From assembly GCF_042677145.1 (NCBI RefSeq), contig NZ_JBHTIT010000001.1, positions 1,302,001 through 1,366,000 of the forward strand: DNA of 64,000 bases. The letters run 5' to 3'. Under the pieces are notes generated by a model that made no database searches, had not been told where the DNA came from, and worked only from the letters and a program-made list of their open reading frames with translations. This stretch comes from Perlucidibaca wandonensis. GTDB lineage: Bacteria; Pseudomonadota; Gammaproteobacteria; Pseudomonadales; Moraxellaceae. Each line of letters opens with the position of its first letter. The first letter of the stretch is position 1. Shown piece after piece: positions 24,460 to 33,984 of this stretch. The position numbers were made by a program, and so were the translations under genes.

Positions 24460-24959
24460 GCGAGTCGCTTAGCAATTTAAGACCCTCATTTTGCCAGTTT
24501 ATGCCCAAAAGCATCGGGTTTAGCAAAATGGTGGCGGAAGTATAAAGCAAAGCGACGCTGTCCGGCGGGAATCGCACACGAGCTTGGTCTACTGAGAGGT
24601 ATTAACCCCAGTGTTGACCACCGACCCATGCACCTCCTCCGGCTAGCCGTAACACCAAAGTACCGGTAAGCGTTGACGATACGCGCTTACCAACAACACA
24701 GCCTAGTGCCGTCATATAGATGTAGCACAGGCAGGAATTGTTTTCGGCCCATGTCCACGGACATGGAACCGCGTCTCCCAGCTCCGTGCAGACACCCTGT
24801 ACCTGACCCGGATGACCAACAACAGAATCAATGACTTGAGCTAGCCCGATCGGCCGGTAAAAGTTAACCTTAATGACCCATGTATTCATGGTGTTGTTCT
24901 GTTGCCGTGCACCTGCCTGCGTTTTCTCAGACGGCCTATAACCCTTAGGGTAGCCGCAC
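24460..24959 (+). promoter_or_regulatory. Long structured 5' leader of rne
   Basis: About 500 bases lie between the rluC start and the rne start with no supported gene. The stretch is rich in hairpins: ATTTTGC/GCAAAAT (24488-24529) enclosing ATGC/GCAT, GGTAAGCG/CGCTTACC (24665-24691), and CCATGTCC/GGACATGG (24749-24766). In E. coli the rne leader binds RNase E and controls its own decay; a similar role is likely here. A 127-codon antisense frame shows no ribosome site or family motif and was left out. Confidence 0.55.
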
Positions 24960-27900
24960 ATGAAACGCATGTTAATTAACGCCACACACGACGAAGAAAT
25001 TCGGGTGGCAATGGTAGATGGCCAACGCCTCTATGATTTCGACCTCGAACACCGTGGCCGCGTACAGAAAAAAGCCAGCATTTATAAAGGCCGCGTAACT
25101 CGCGTTGAGCCTAGCTTAGAAGCAGCATTTGTCGACTTCGGCGGCGATCGCCACGGCTTTTTGCCATTAAAAGAAGTTGCTCGTGAATACTTCAACAAGT
25201 CGCCAAAGGAAGCCGGCGGCCGCATCAGCATCAAAGAAGCGTTGCAGGAAGGCCAAGAAGTCATCGTTCAAGTAGAAAAAGAAGAACGAGGCAATAAAGG
25301 CGCAGCACTTTCCACGTTTATCTCGCTAGCTGGCCGCTACTTAGTGGTCATGCCTAATAACCCTCGCGCCGGCGGCATCTCGCGTCGTATCGAAGGTGAA
25401 GAGCGTCAAGAACTGAAAGACGCGCTGAACTCCATCACCATCCCTAATGATATGGGCGTGATCGTCCGTACTGCTGGCCTTGGCCGCAGCGCTGAAGAGC
25501 TGCAATGGGACTTGGATTATCTGCTCACGCTATGGAACTCCATCAACCAAGCGAGCACGGAAAAGCCCTCACCGTTCCTGATTTATCAAGAATCTAACGT
25601 CATTATTCGTGCTGTGCGTGACTATCTGCGCCAAGACATCAACGACGTATTGATCGATAACGAAGCGGCTTATAACGAAGCCATGAGCTTTGTGCAGCAA
25701 GTCATGCCGCATTATCAGAACAAAATTAAACTCTATAAAGATTCGGTGCCGCTGTTTAATCGCTACCAAATCGAGAGCCAAATTGAGACTGCCTTCCAAC
25801 GCGAAGTAAAATTGCCATCGGGTGGCTCGATTGTTATCGACCCAACTGAAGCTTTGGTGTCTATCGACATCAACTCGGCGCGCGCCACTAAAGGCAGTGA
25901 CATCGAAGAAACCGCTCTTAACACCAACTTAGAAGCTGCCGACGAAGTCGCGCGTCAGCTGCGCCTGCGTGATAGCGGCGGCTTGGTAGTTATCGATTTC
26001 ATCGACATGACGCCGCCAAAGCATCAGCGCATGGTTGAAGAGCGCCTGCGTGAAGCATTAACGATGGATCGCGCCCGTATTCAAATGGGTCGTATCTCGA
26101 AGTTTGGCCTGCTCGAACTTTCGCGCCAACGCCTACGTCCATCGCTAGAAGAGTCCACAGGCTTAGTCTGCCCACGCTGTAATGGCACAGGCATGGTTCG
26201 TGATGTGCGTTCACTAGCGTTGTCGATCATGCGTTTGATCGAAGAAGAAGTGCTGAAAGAACGTACCGCGCAAATCAACGCTTCCGTTCCAGTATCGGTC
26301 GCCACCTTCCTGCTCAATGAAAAACGTCAAACCTTGGCTGAGCTGGAACTACGCAGCAAAGTTCGCATCTTGATTTTGCCTAATCCGCACATGGACACAC
26401 CGCACTACGAAGTTTCTCGTCTGCGCGATGACCAAGTCGAAGAAAACGATGACGACGGCCCAAGCTTCAAACTCGTTGAGCGTATTGAAGCGCCAGCGCT
26501 TGAGGTTGTACTGGAAGCTGTTGATGGCGAATCGCCGAAACGTCAGGTCGCTGCCGTGCGTAATGTCACGCCAGTGACACAAGCACCTACTCAGCAAGCG
26601 CCTCGCGAAGCGCGCGCTACCGCTGCACCGGCTGCCAAGGCAAATACCATTGCGCCAGTAGCAAACAATGTTAGCTTTTTGATCTGGCTAAAAACCTTTT
26701 TCAGCACGCTATTTGGCATCAAGCCCGAGCCTGAGCCCGTAGTTCCTGAAAATCGTTCTAATCAAAACCGCAACAACAATGGCGGTCAACGCGGTGGGCG
26801 TGGCCAAGGCCGTGGTCGTCAGCCTGAGCGTCGCCAAAATAACGAACTGCAAGCCGCTGGTGGTCGTCCACAAACCGATAGCTCCACTAATGACAACGGC
26901 AGCAATGGCAATGGTAATAGCAACGGCGGCCGCCCTGCTCGTGGCGAACGCCGTGATGCAGCGGAGGGTACCGAGCAAACTCCGCGCCCACCTCGTCCGC
27001 CGCGCCCACCACGTGCACCACGCCCGCCTCGCGACCCAAATCGTGAAGCAGCGAAAGAAGCTAATCGTGAAGTTGCCGCTGAAGCAGTTCAAGCCGATAC
27101 CGCAGCTACAGCAAGTGTCGATGGCAACATCGCTCCAGCCGCTGCTAATGCAGAGGGCGGAGAGCGCCGCCGTCGCAATCGCCATCCTTCGCGCCGCCAA
27201 CGCGGACCACGCGAGCGCGATCCGCAAGTACTAGTTGATGCCGGCCTGCCCGTACCTGAAGAATTAGCAGCCAAAACTGCTGCTGGCGTTACTGCGGCAA
27301 CAGTTGCAGCAACTTCAAATGAGGCTGCGCAAAATAGCGCTACCACTAATGAGGCACCGGTTATTGCAGCAAACAGTGCTGAAACGACTACGGCAGCTGT
27401 CGCTGAACCAACGAAAGCTGAGTCAGCCGCTGTTAAGCAGCCTGTTGCCGAGGTCGCTGATATTGAAGCAGCTGCTACAGTAACTGAGTCTGCTGACGCT
27501 ACTGCAGCGACTGAATCTGCCGTTGCTGAAGTCGCCACAAGCACTACGGCGGAAGTCGTCGTAACTGCCGACACTGCGCCTGCCGAGTCGGCTGCTCCTG
27601 AAGCAACTGTTGTTGCAACAGAAGCCCCAAAAGCTGCGCCAGAAGCAGAAGCAGAGATAGCGAAAAAAGCTGCCGCAACTGAAGCTAGCCCTGAACCTGC
27701 TGCGTTCGTCGCAGCTGAAGCAACGGCTGAGCCAAGCCCAGAAGCAGCACCGAAAGCAGTCGTTGAAGCGGCCGCTGAAGCACCAGCAGAAACTACTGAA
27801 GTGCAAAGTGAGGCTACTGAAGCTGCTGCTCCTGAAGCCGCCGTTGTAGAAACTCCTAGCGAAAGCAAAGGCGAGAAAGCTGAGCGTCGTGCCAGCAATG

Positions 27901-27989
27901 ATCCTCGCGTGCGCCGCCGCTTACAGCGCGAGCAAGAAGCACGCCTGAAAGCCGAAGCAAAAGCCACTGAGACACCCTCAGAAGGCTAA
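24960..27989 (+). CDS. rne: Ribonuclease E
   Basis: Central endonuclease of RNA decay and rRNA/tRNA processing. The 1009-residue protein starts MKRMLINATHDEEIRVAMVD, with an S1 domain at about 35-120 and the catalytic aspartates in LVSIDINSARAT near 303 and GGLVVIDFIDMTPPKHQR near 345. The Zn-link is CPRCNGTG near 404. After about 520 the tail is disordered. NNVSFLIWLKTFFSTLFG (about 566-583) fits the membrane-anchor helix. Then come arginine-rich RNA-binding parts (GGQRGGRGQGRGRQ, proline-arginine repeats, RRRRNRHPSRRQRG) and a long Ala/Glu/Thr-rich tail. A terminator follows. Confidence 0.97.
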   Translation: MKRMLINATHDEEIRVAMVDGQRLYDFDLEHRGRVQKKASIYKGRVTRVEPSLEAAFVDFGGDRHGFLPLKEVAREYFNKSPKEAGGRISIKEALQEGQEVIVQVEKEERGNKGAALSTFISLAGRYLVVMPNNPRAGGISRRIEGEERQELKDALNSITIPNDMGVIVRTAGLGRSAEELQWDLDYLLTLWNSINQASTEKPSPFLIYQESNVIIRAVRDYLRQDINDVLIDNEAAYNEAMSFVQQVMPHYQNKIKLYKDSVPLFNRYQIESQIETAFQREVKLPSGGSIVIDPTEALVSIDINSARATKGSDIEETALNTNLEAADEVARQLRLRDSGGLVVIDFIDMTPPKHQRMVEERLREALTMDRARIQMGRISKFGLLELSRQRLRPSLEESTGLVCPRCNGTGMVRDVRSLALSIMRLIEEEVLKERTAQINASVPVSVATFLLNEKRQTLAELELRSKVRILILPNPHMDTPHYEVSRLRDDQVEENDDDGPSFKLVERIEAPALEVVLEAVDGESPKRQVAAVRNVTPVTQAPTQQAPREARATAAPAAKANTIAPVANNVSFLIWLKTFFSTLFGIKPEPEPVVPENRSNQNRNNNGGQRGGRGQGRGRQPERRQNNELQAAGGRPQTDSSTNDNGSNGNGNSNGGRPARGERRDAAEGTEQTPRPPRPPRPPRAPRPPRDPNREAAKEANREVAAEAVQADTAATASVDGNIAPAAANAEGGERRRRNRHPSRRQRGPRERDPQVLVDAGLPVPEELAAKTAAGVTAATVAATSNEAAQNSATTNEAPVIAANSAETTTAAVAEPTKAESAAVKQPVAEVADIEAAATVTESADATAATESAVAEVATSTTAEVVVTADTAPAESAAPEATVVATEAPKAAPEAEAEIAKKAAATEASPEPAAFVAAEATAEPSPEAAPKAVVEAAAEAPAETTEVQSEATEAAAPEAAVVETPSESKGEKAERRASNDPRVRRRLQREQEARLKAEAKATETPSEG

Positions 27990-28012
27990 CGCCAGAGCGG
28001 TAATCTCAGATC

Positions 28013-28044
28013 ATAAAAATGCCCCGTAATCGGGGCATTTTTAT
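28013..28044. terminator. Bidirectional terminator between rne and murB
   Basis: ATAAAAATGCCCCG and CGGGGCATTTTTAT pair perfectly around a TAAT loop, with T-runs in both directions. It lies between convergent rne and murB. Confidence 0.9.
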
Positions 28045-28094
28045 GGCTGTGAATTTGTCTTTAGCATTACCACGTTGACGATAACGTCGGCCGC

Positions 28095-29156
28095 TTAGCC
28101 GCCCATCAACACCGGTTCCTGCTCTAGATGAATGCCATAGCGCGCCTGCACGCTGGCGACAATGTCAGCGGCCAAGGCCAATAGCTCAGCACCATTGCCT
28201 CCGCCATGATGCACCAGCACCAAGGCTTGGCGTTCATGCACGGCCACCGAGCCACGGCGATAACCTTTCCAGCCCGCCTGCTCGATCAGCCAGCCAGCAG
28301 CAACCTTTTGCCATCCCGGCGTGCTTAGCTGCGCAGGATATGCGGCCAAGCCCGGAAAGTGCGCCTGTAGCTGCTCAATCTGAGCACTGGGCACCAACGG
28401 GTTTTTGAAAAAGCTGCCGGCATTACCGAGCACAGCGGGGTCAGGCAGCTTCGCCTGGCGAATTCGAATAACTGCTTGCGCAACATCAATAGCGCTCGGC
28501 TCTTGTACTCCAGCCGTTGCTAACGCCGTTTGAATATCGCCATAGCCCAACACCAGCGGGCGCTTGGCAGACAAAGCAAATCGCACCGATAAAATCACGT
28601 AGCGCCCAGGCTGTTGCGACTTAAAAATACTGTCTCGATAAGCAAAGCCACAGTCTGCAGCCGACAGCTCTACTACCCGCCCTTGCTCACGATCATAAGC
28701 ACGTAATGAGTGCATGACATCGGCAACCTCAACCCCATAAGCGCCGATATTTTGCACCGGCGCCGCACCGACTGAGCCTGGAATCAAGGAAAGGTTTTCT
28801 AAACCTGCCCAACCTTGGGCCAAGGTGTATTGCGTGAATTCATGCCATGACTCACCGGCAGCCGCCTCAATAATGACGCAATCTTCAGCCACTATCTTAG
28901 CGCCAGCTTGGCTATCGCTGATGAGGCGAATGCCGCGCAAACTTAAGCGGATGGTCAAGCCCGATACATCGCCTGCGAAAACAATATTGCTGCCGCCACC
29001 CAATAGCTGCACGGGCCATGCTTCGGCCTTGGCCCGCGCTAGCAGTGGAGCAAGATCGGCTTCATTGGTGAGTTCGACAAAATGAGCGGCGCGAGCTCTT
29101 AGACCTAGCGTATTAAACGCCTGCAAATCAACATTCTCGCGAATAGCAGTGCTCAT
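28095..29156 (-). CDS. murB: UDP-N-acetylenolpyruvoylglucosamine reductase
   Basis: The FAD enzyme of peptidoglycan precursor synthesis, reducing enolpyruvyl to lactyl. Visible: VQLLGGGSNIVFAGD for FAD near 50, LENLSLIPGSVGAAPVQNIG near 115, YRDSIFK, the serine in NAGSFFKNP near 230 and the last glutamate in LEQEPVLM. The 353-residue length fits the E. coli type I form. The ATG at 29156 overlaps the TAA of the upstream gene by one base, so I prefer it to the codon four residues earlier. Confidence 0.96.
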   Translation of the reverse strand: MSTAIRENVDLQAFNTLGLRARAAHFVELTNEADLAPLLARAKAEAWPVQLLGGGSNIVFAGDVSGLTIRLSLRGIRLISDSQAGAKIVAEDCVIIEAAAGESWHEFTQYTLAQGWAGLENLSLIPGSVGAAPVQNIGAYGVEVADVMHSLRAYDREQGRVVELSAADCGFAYRDSIFKSQQPGRYVILSVRFALSAKRPLVLGYGDIQTALATAGVQEPSAIDVAQAVIRIRQAKLPDPAVLGNAGSFFKNPLVPSAQIEQLQAHFPGLAAYPAQLSTPGWQKVAAGWLIEQAGWKGYRRGSVAVHERQALVLVHHGGGNGAELLALAADIVASVQARYGIHLEQEPVLMGG

Positions 29157-29728
29157 TAGCAGCCGCAACCAAGCACGCCACGCGCCTTTAGCACGCTGCG
29201 CAAAAGGCCATCGCAGGCGGCTTCCACTAGGTCAATAACTTCGTCGAAGCCTTTAGGACCGCCAGTGTATGGGTCAGGCACATTACTCAGTAGATCCGGT
29301 GCAAAGTCCATGAGTTTAGCCAAAACAGCACGCGGTTCATGGCCTAAATGATGTGCAGCTTCGCGCTCTAGCGTTTGCAAGTCGACGAAGTTTTTATCAT
29401 CCATCGCGAGGATATGATCAAACTCATCGAAGTCATGCCAGCTGACCTGACGCGCACGCAGCGGCGATAAATCATAGCCACGCTCAGCGCCATGACGTTG
29501 GCTGCGTGGGTCAGGAGACTTCCCCGTGTGCCAATCTGCCGTGCCTGCCGAATCTGCTTGTAGGAGAGCATCCCAGCCAGCTTGTGAGGCGCGCTGACGA
29601 AATACGGCCTCAGCGGTTGGTGAGCGACATATATTGCCGAGACAAACAAAGAGCACGCGCGTAGCAGATTCTGTATAGCTGGCTGTCGGCGCGGCTAAAT
29701 CACTTGCCTCTCGTTCTACCAGCTTCAT
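29156..29728 (-). CDS. Low-molecular-weight protein tyrosine phosphatase
   Basis: A small cysteine-based phosphatase. The P-loop CLGNICRS (CxGNxCRS-type) is near residue 29, and the general-acid aspartate is in VPDPYTGGPKGFDEVIDLVE near 150. The N-terminal 22 residues before TRVLFVCLGN are longer than usual; the start is nevertheless likely because it overlaps kdsB by four bases (ATGA). The C-terminus ends GVLGCGC, an unusual pair of cysteines. The same gene sits between murB and kdsB in Pseudomonas; its substrate is unknown. Confidence 0.9.
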   Translation of the reverse strand: MKLVEREASDLAAPTASYTESATRVLFVCLGNICRSPTAEAVFRQRASQAGWDALLQADSAGTADWHTGKSPDPRSQRHGAERGYDLSPLRARQVSWHDFDEFDHILAMDDKNFVDLQTLEREAAHHLGHEPRAVLAKLMDFAPDLLSNVPDPYTGGPKGFDEVIDLVEAACDGLLRSVLKARGVLGCGC

Positions 29729-30513
29729 GCCATTGCCCCAGCAGCACCTGAGCCCGCCAAAATAGCGCGCACTCGGTCAAGATCAGCTTGAGTATCCACA
29801 CCTGGTGGCAATGAGGCATGGGCGACATCAACATGGATACGCACACCTTGATACAGGGCGCGCAACTGCTCCAATGACTCTACCTGCTCAATCAGCGCCG
29901 GCGGCCACGACACATAGTCATGCAAAAAGCCGACGCGATAGGCGTAAATACCAAGGTGGCGCAAATATAACGATAAGGCTTCGGGTGGCAGCTGCTCACG
30001 GTTTAGCGCAAAAGCATCTCGCGCCCACGGCATTGGAGCACGGCTGAAATACAGGGCAAAGTTATTTACATCACGCACGAGCTTAACGATATTGGGGTTA
30101 AATAATTGCTCAATATCGTGCAAGGGCTCAGCCAATGTTGCCATGCCCGCCTCAGAGGCCTCGGCCAGATTATCAGCCACTTGGTTAATCACACTGGGCG
30201 GAATTAAGGGCTCATCGCCCTGCACATTGACCACGATGTCATCGGGCTGCCAACCGAGCTGCTCGGCGACTTCTTGCAGACGATCAGTGCCGGAAGGATG
30301 ATCAGCACGTGTCATCACTACTGGTGCATCGTAGGCGCGCAGCGCATCGGCAATACGCTGATCGTCGGTGGCAACCACCACATCGGTCGCGGCGCTGAGT
30401 AAGGCTCGCTCATAGACATGCACCACCATGGGCTTGCCTGCGATGTCGAGTAGGGGTTTTCCAGGCAGTCGGCTAGAGCCAAAACGGGCGGGAATAACAA
30501 CACGAAAACTCAT
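29725..30513 (-). CDS. kdsB: CMP-KDO synthetase
   Basis: Activates KDO with CTP for the inner core of LPS. The 262-residue protein starts FRVVIPARFGSSRLPGKPL, has MTRADHPSGTDRL near 88 and NVQGDEPLIPP near 110, and ends in IHVDVAH..PPGVDTQADL. It precedes the phosphatase with a four-base overlap and follows ycaR by 46 bases. Confidence 0.96.
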   Translation of the reverse strand: MSFRVVIPARFGSSRLPGKPLLDIAGKPMVVHVYERALLSAATDVVVATDDQRIADALRAYDAPVVMTRADHPSGTDRLQEVAEQLGWQPDDIVVNVQGDEPLIPPSVINQVADNLAEASEAGMATLAEPLHDIEQLFNPNIVKLVRDVNNFALYFSRAPMPWARDAFALNREQLPPEALSLYLRHLGIYAYRVGFLHDYVSWPPALIEQVESLEQLRALYQGVRIHVDVAHASLPPGVDTQADLDRVRAILAGSGAAGAMA

Positions 30514-30559
30514 CAGCTTTGTCCTCTCAGTCGAAGCTCAAATGATCAATTGCCAGCGC

Positions 30560-30754
30560 TTAGCGCGCGCCATGCTCAGGCAAAGATTCCTCTAAGGTCA
30601 GCGCTCGCGCCTCACCTTCAAGCATCACAGGGATGCCATCACGCACTGGAAACGCCAGTGCATCGGCACGACAAATCAGCTCATCTTGCTGATGAATTAA
30701 TGGCCCTTTGCAGAGTGGGCAAGCCAATAGTGCGAGCAGTTTTTTATCTAGCAT
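30560..30754 (-). CDS. ycaR: Trm112/YcaR family protein
   Basis: A 64-residue protein starting MLDKKLLALLACPLCKGPLI, with CPLC and a later ICRAD, then AFPVRDGIPVMLEGEAR, the typical YcaR/UPF0434 pattern. The family forms small zinc-like ribbons; its bacterial role is not settled. The ATG at 30754 is chosen from family length; the open frame extends upstream without support. It lies between lpxK and kdsB in the conserved order. Confidence 0.92.
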   Translation of the reverse strand: MLDKKLLALLACPLCKGPLIHQQDELICRADALAFPVRDGIPVMLEGEARALTLEESLPEHGAR

Positions 30755-30779
30755 GAGCAATATCCAATCTATTTTTAAT

Positions 30780-31790
30780 TCACATGATGTTGGGCTGAGC
30801 AGCCTTTTTTTCTGCCAAACGCGCCAATAACTCCTGCCAAAATACATCTGGCAGCATAGCTTGAACCGGCACATACCAGCTATTTGGCGGTGCAAATTGC
30901 GCACACTTCACTGCATCTTTTTCGGTCATGACCAGTGGCAGTAGCGGCTCAAAACGCAGATCTTCGGCACGGTAAGCGTAATGATCAGGGAACGAGTGTG
31001 GCTCAGGGCCATAGCCAAGGCTTGCGAGCAATTCAAAAAATCGTGGCGGATGACCAATACCCGCAATCGCATGCACCGGGCCTTTCAGTGGTGGTGTTTG
31101 ATTGGCCTGCTCAAGGCAAACTGGCAGCCAAGGCTGTGGCTCAAGCACCATGGTGTAGGCATTTTCCGGCACCGGCGTGGTTAAGTGCCATGAACCATTG
31201 AGCACGACAAAATCGACTTCATTTAACCGCGCTACAGGCTCACGTAAAGGTCCGGCCGGCAATGCCCAGCCCGAACCTAAGCCACGTTTACCATCGATCA
31301 CGGCAATTTCAATATCGCGCTCAAGGGCGTAATGCTGCAGGCCATCATCAGAAATAATCACATCACATTCGGGGTGATGCGCCAGTAAAAATGCGGCGCC
31401 GCGACTACGCACAGGATCAACAACTACCGGTACGCCACTGGCACGCGCCAGCAGCAAAGGCTCGTCGCCAACTTTAGCTGGTGTCGCTTGTGTGCTCACT
31501 TCGCAAGGGTACTCACAGCTGCCACCATAGCCACGACTAATGATGCCTGGGCGCCAGCCTGCGACCTGTAACTGCTGCACAATAGCTTGTGTTAATGGTG
31601 TTTTACCGGTGCCACCAACGCTGATATTACCCACCACGATGATAGGCACGGGGGCGCGCCACGTTGGCTTTTTGCCTGAGGCATAGGCGCGTTTTCGTCG
31701 CGCGGCAAGCCAGCTAAATAGCCACGACAGTGGCAATAGCAAGCGCAGCAAGAAATGCCCCTGATGCCAACGTTCAGGCCATGCGGCCAT
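30780..31790 (-). CDS. lpxK: Tetraacyldisaccharide 4'-kinase
   Basis: Phosphorylates the 4' position of the lipid A precursor. The protein has an N-terminal membrane-associated helix (HFLLRLLLPLSWLFSWLA), then the P-loop VGNISVGGTGKTPLTQAI near 55 and the DDGLQHYALERDIEI motif near 150. GAGG lies 6 bases before the ATG at 31790, favoured over two earlier codons. It overlaps the msbA end by 17 bases, so lipid A synthesis and transport are coupled. Confidence 0.95.
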   Translation of the reverse strand: MAAWPERWHQGHFLLRLLLPLSWLFSWLAARRKRAYASGKKPTWRAPVPIIVVGNISVGGTGKTPLTQAIVQQLQVAGWRPGIISRGYGGSCEYPCEVSTQATPAKVGDEPLLLARASGVPVVVDPVRSRGAAFLLAHHPECDVIISDDGLQHYALERDIEIAVIDGKRGLGSGWALPAGPLREPVARLNEVDFVVLNGSWHLTTPVPENAYTMVLEPQPWLPVCLEQANQTPPLKGPVHAIAGIGHPPRFFELLASLGYGPEPHSFPDHYAYRAEDLRFEPLLPLVMTEKDAVKCAQFAPPNSWYVPVQAMLPDVFWQELLARLAEKKAAQPNIM

Positions 31791-33540
31791 CGTCATCCTC
31801 ACTAAAATGGCGGCTATGCAATTGCGCGTAAGCGCCAGCTTTGGCTAGTAGCTCGGCATGATTGCCTTGCTCAATAATGCGGCCTTGATCCATCACAACA
31901 ATGACATCGGCGTTTTCAATAGTCGATAAACGATGGGCGATCACCAGCGTCGTGCGGCCTTCCATGACGCGCTCAAGAGCGGCCTGAATATAGAACTCAG
32001 ACTCGTTATCGAGCGCGCTCGTGGCTTCGTCCAAAATCAAGATAGGCGCATCTTTAATCAACGCACGAGCAATCGCTAAACGCTGGCGCTGACCACCGGA
32101 AAGCTGCATGCCATCTTGGCCAATGCGAGTGTCGTAACCCTGCGGTAGCTCACGAATAAAGTCATCGGCAAAGGCCGTTTTCGCTGCTGCCACAATGGTT
32201 TCGCGCGGCAAGTGACGGTAGGCACCATAGGCGATGTTATTCGCCACTGTGTCATCGAACAAAATGACCTTTTGGCTAACCGTGGCAATCTGTTTGCGCA
32301 ACTCACCCACGGGATAGTCGTCAATCGGGAAGCCATCAATAAGCAGCTCGCCAGCTTCGGCATCGTGAAAACGCGGCAGCAAATTTACTAGCGTTGTCTT
32401 GCCCGAACCCGAGCGACCAACAATAGCGACCGTCTGACCTGGCGCGACTTTCAAAGAAAAGTCATGCAGCACAGGATTACCTGGCTCATAAGCAAAGCGC
32501 AAATTGCGGAACTCTACTTCGCCCTTTAAGCGCGTAATGGCGCGAGTACCGCCAGTAGGCTCAGGTGTCTCATCAATGACATCGAAAATTGACTGCGCTG
32601 CAGAGATACCGCGTTGCAGCTTTTCATTGACTTCAGTCAGTGATTTGATCGGCTTAGCCATCAGGCCTGCTGCCGTAATATAGGCGACAAACTCACCTGG
32701 TGAAGTCTGCCCAGTGATGCCTGGCTGCAAGGCCACCCAAATCACGCCGGCCAGAGCCACGGCCATCAGCAGCTGTATTACTGGTGTATTGATGGCGCTG
32801 GTGACGACAATTTTCATGCCTTGTTTGAGGTTCTCACGCGAAGCTTTGTCGAAGCGATTACGCTCGAAGTCTTCGCCGCCATACGTCTTCACCACGAGGA
32901 AGCCGTTAATGGCCTCTTGCGCGATATGGTTAAGATTACCCATGGCATTTTGCATGCGCACCGCGAGCTTGCGGAAACGCTTACTTGCCACGCGAACTAG
33001 CATGGCAGCAAATGGCCCAACCACCAGCAGCGATAACGACAACTTCCAGTTGGTGTAAAACAAATAGCCGAATAAGCCGATGACAACCGCGCCCTCGCGC
33101 ACAATCGTTTTTAGCGCATCCGTGGCTGCGGCTGTGACTTGCTCAACGTTGTACATGAGCTTGGCAGAAATATGCCCCGCTGAGTTTTCGTTATAATAGC
33201 GTGCCGGCAACGTCATCAGGCGATCAAACAACTCAATCCGCAATGCATAGACAATATTGCGAGAAATCAGAGACATATAATAGGTGCCAATAAAGCTACC
33301 AATACCACGCACAAGAAATAGCGTGATAATCAGCACCGGAAACATATTTTTCGAGGCCTGATCTTGGTCTTGAATCGCGGTAATGATGTACTTCAATAAT
33401 TGCGCCGCAGCCCATTCGGTTTGCGCATTCAAAATGAAGCCGAAAACAGCAAATAGAAAGATTTTCCAATGTTTTCGGGTATAGCCTAAAAGCCGCTTAT
33501 ACGACTCCCAGCTAGTAGTTTCGACTGGCGCTGAGCTCAT
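31774..33540 (-). CDS. msbA: Lipid A export ATP-binding/permease MsbA
   Basis: Homodimeric flippase for lipid A-core across the inner membrane. The 588-residue protein has six membrane segments in the first 320 residues, then Walker A VGRSGSGKTTLVNLL near 375, signature QLSGGQRQRLAIARA near 480 and Walker B ILILDEATSALD near 500. The N-terminus SWESYKRLLGYTRKHW and overall length match MsbA, and adjacency to lpxK supports it over other exporters. In Pseudomonas msbA is not in this cluster. Confidence 0.93.
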   Translation of the reverse strand: MSSAPVETTSWESYKRLLGYTRKHWKIFLFAVFGFILNAQTEWAAAQLLKYIITAIQDQDQASKNMFPVLIITLFLVRGIGSFIGTYYMSLISRNIVYALRIELFDRLMTLPARYYNENSAGHISAKLMYNVEQVTAAATDALKTIVREGAVVIGLFGYLFYTNWKLSLSLLVVGPFAAMLVRVASKRFRKLAVRMQNAMGNLNHIAQEAINGFLVVKTYGGEDFERNRFDKASRENLKQGMKIVVTSAINTPVIQLLMAVALAGVIWVALQPGITGQTSPGEFVAYITAAGLMAKPIKSLTEVNEKLQRGISAAQSIFDVIDETPEPTGGTRAITRLKGEVEFRNLRFAYEPGNPVLHDFSLKVAPGQTVAIVGRSGSGKTTLVNLLPRFHDAEAGELLIDGFPIDDYPVGELRKQIATVSQKVILFDDTVANNIAYGAYRHLPRETIVAAAKTAFADDFIRELPQGYDTRIGQDGMQLSGGQRQRLAIARALIKDAPILILDEATSALDNESEFYIQAALERVMEGRTTLVIAHRLSTIENADVIVVMDQGRIIEQGNHAELLAKAGAYAQLHSRHFSEDDDGRMA

Positions 33541-33558
33541 GAATAAACTTCCAAAAAA

Positions 33559-33984
33559 TTAAGGGGCGCTAGTGGCAGCTTTTTGTGTGCCAATTCCAAT
33601 TTGACGAAACCCAAGCTGGCCGGCGATATCCATGATCGTTACCACTGACTGATGCGGCGCTTGGCCATCGGCAGAAATAATCAATGGTTGATCGCGCTTC
33701 TCACCTGCTTTTGCCTCGATGGCACTGCGCAAAGCTTCAGGGCTATTAGCGGCCAACACCTCACCATTGACGGCGTAATGGCCGCGACCATCTACCGAGA
33801 CTTCTAAAGGATTTTTCTTCGCAGCCGGCACCGTGGCATCGGCCTGAGGCAAGGTAATTTGTAACTTGCCGGTCTTTGCAAACGTGGTCGACAGCAAGAA
33901 AAAGATAATCAAAAACAGCAGGCAATCAATCAATGGCGTGAGATTGAGTTCCAAATGATCATCCATGGGACGCTTTAATTTCAC
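33559..33984 (-). CDS. exbD: ExbD/TolR family protein
   Basis: A 141-residue inner-membrane protein with a single membrane segment (PLIDCLLFLIIFFLLSTTF) that keeps the aspartate used for proton flow, followed by a periplasmic domain. It works with ExbB-type proteins to energise an envelope process. No tonB is nearby, so the function need not be iron uptake. It overlaps exbB by four bases. The same pair precedes lpxK in Pseudomonas. Confidence 0.9.
   Translation of the reverse strand: MKLKRPMDDHLELNLTPLIDCLLFLIIFFLLSTTFAKTGKLQITLPQADATVPAAKKNPLEVSVDGRGHYAVNGEVLAANSPEALRSAIEAKAGEKRDQPLIISADGQAPHQSVVTIMDIAGQLGFRQIGIGTQKAATSAP

Noticed and set aside
24602..24985. A 127-codon antisense frame in the rne leader
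   Set aside because: It has no recognisable family, no good start site, and runs over the rne start codon; the hairpin structure explains the stretch better.
27089..27967. A 292-codon open frame antisense to the rne tail
   Set aside because: It arises from the Ala/Glu/Thr codon bias of RNase E; it is Ser/Ala-rich without motifs or a ribosome site.
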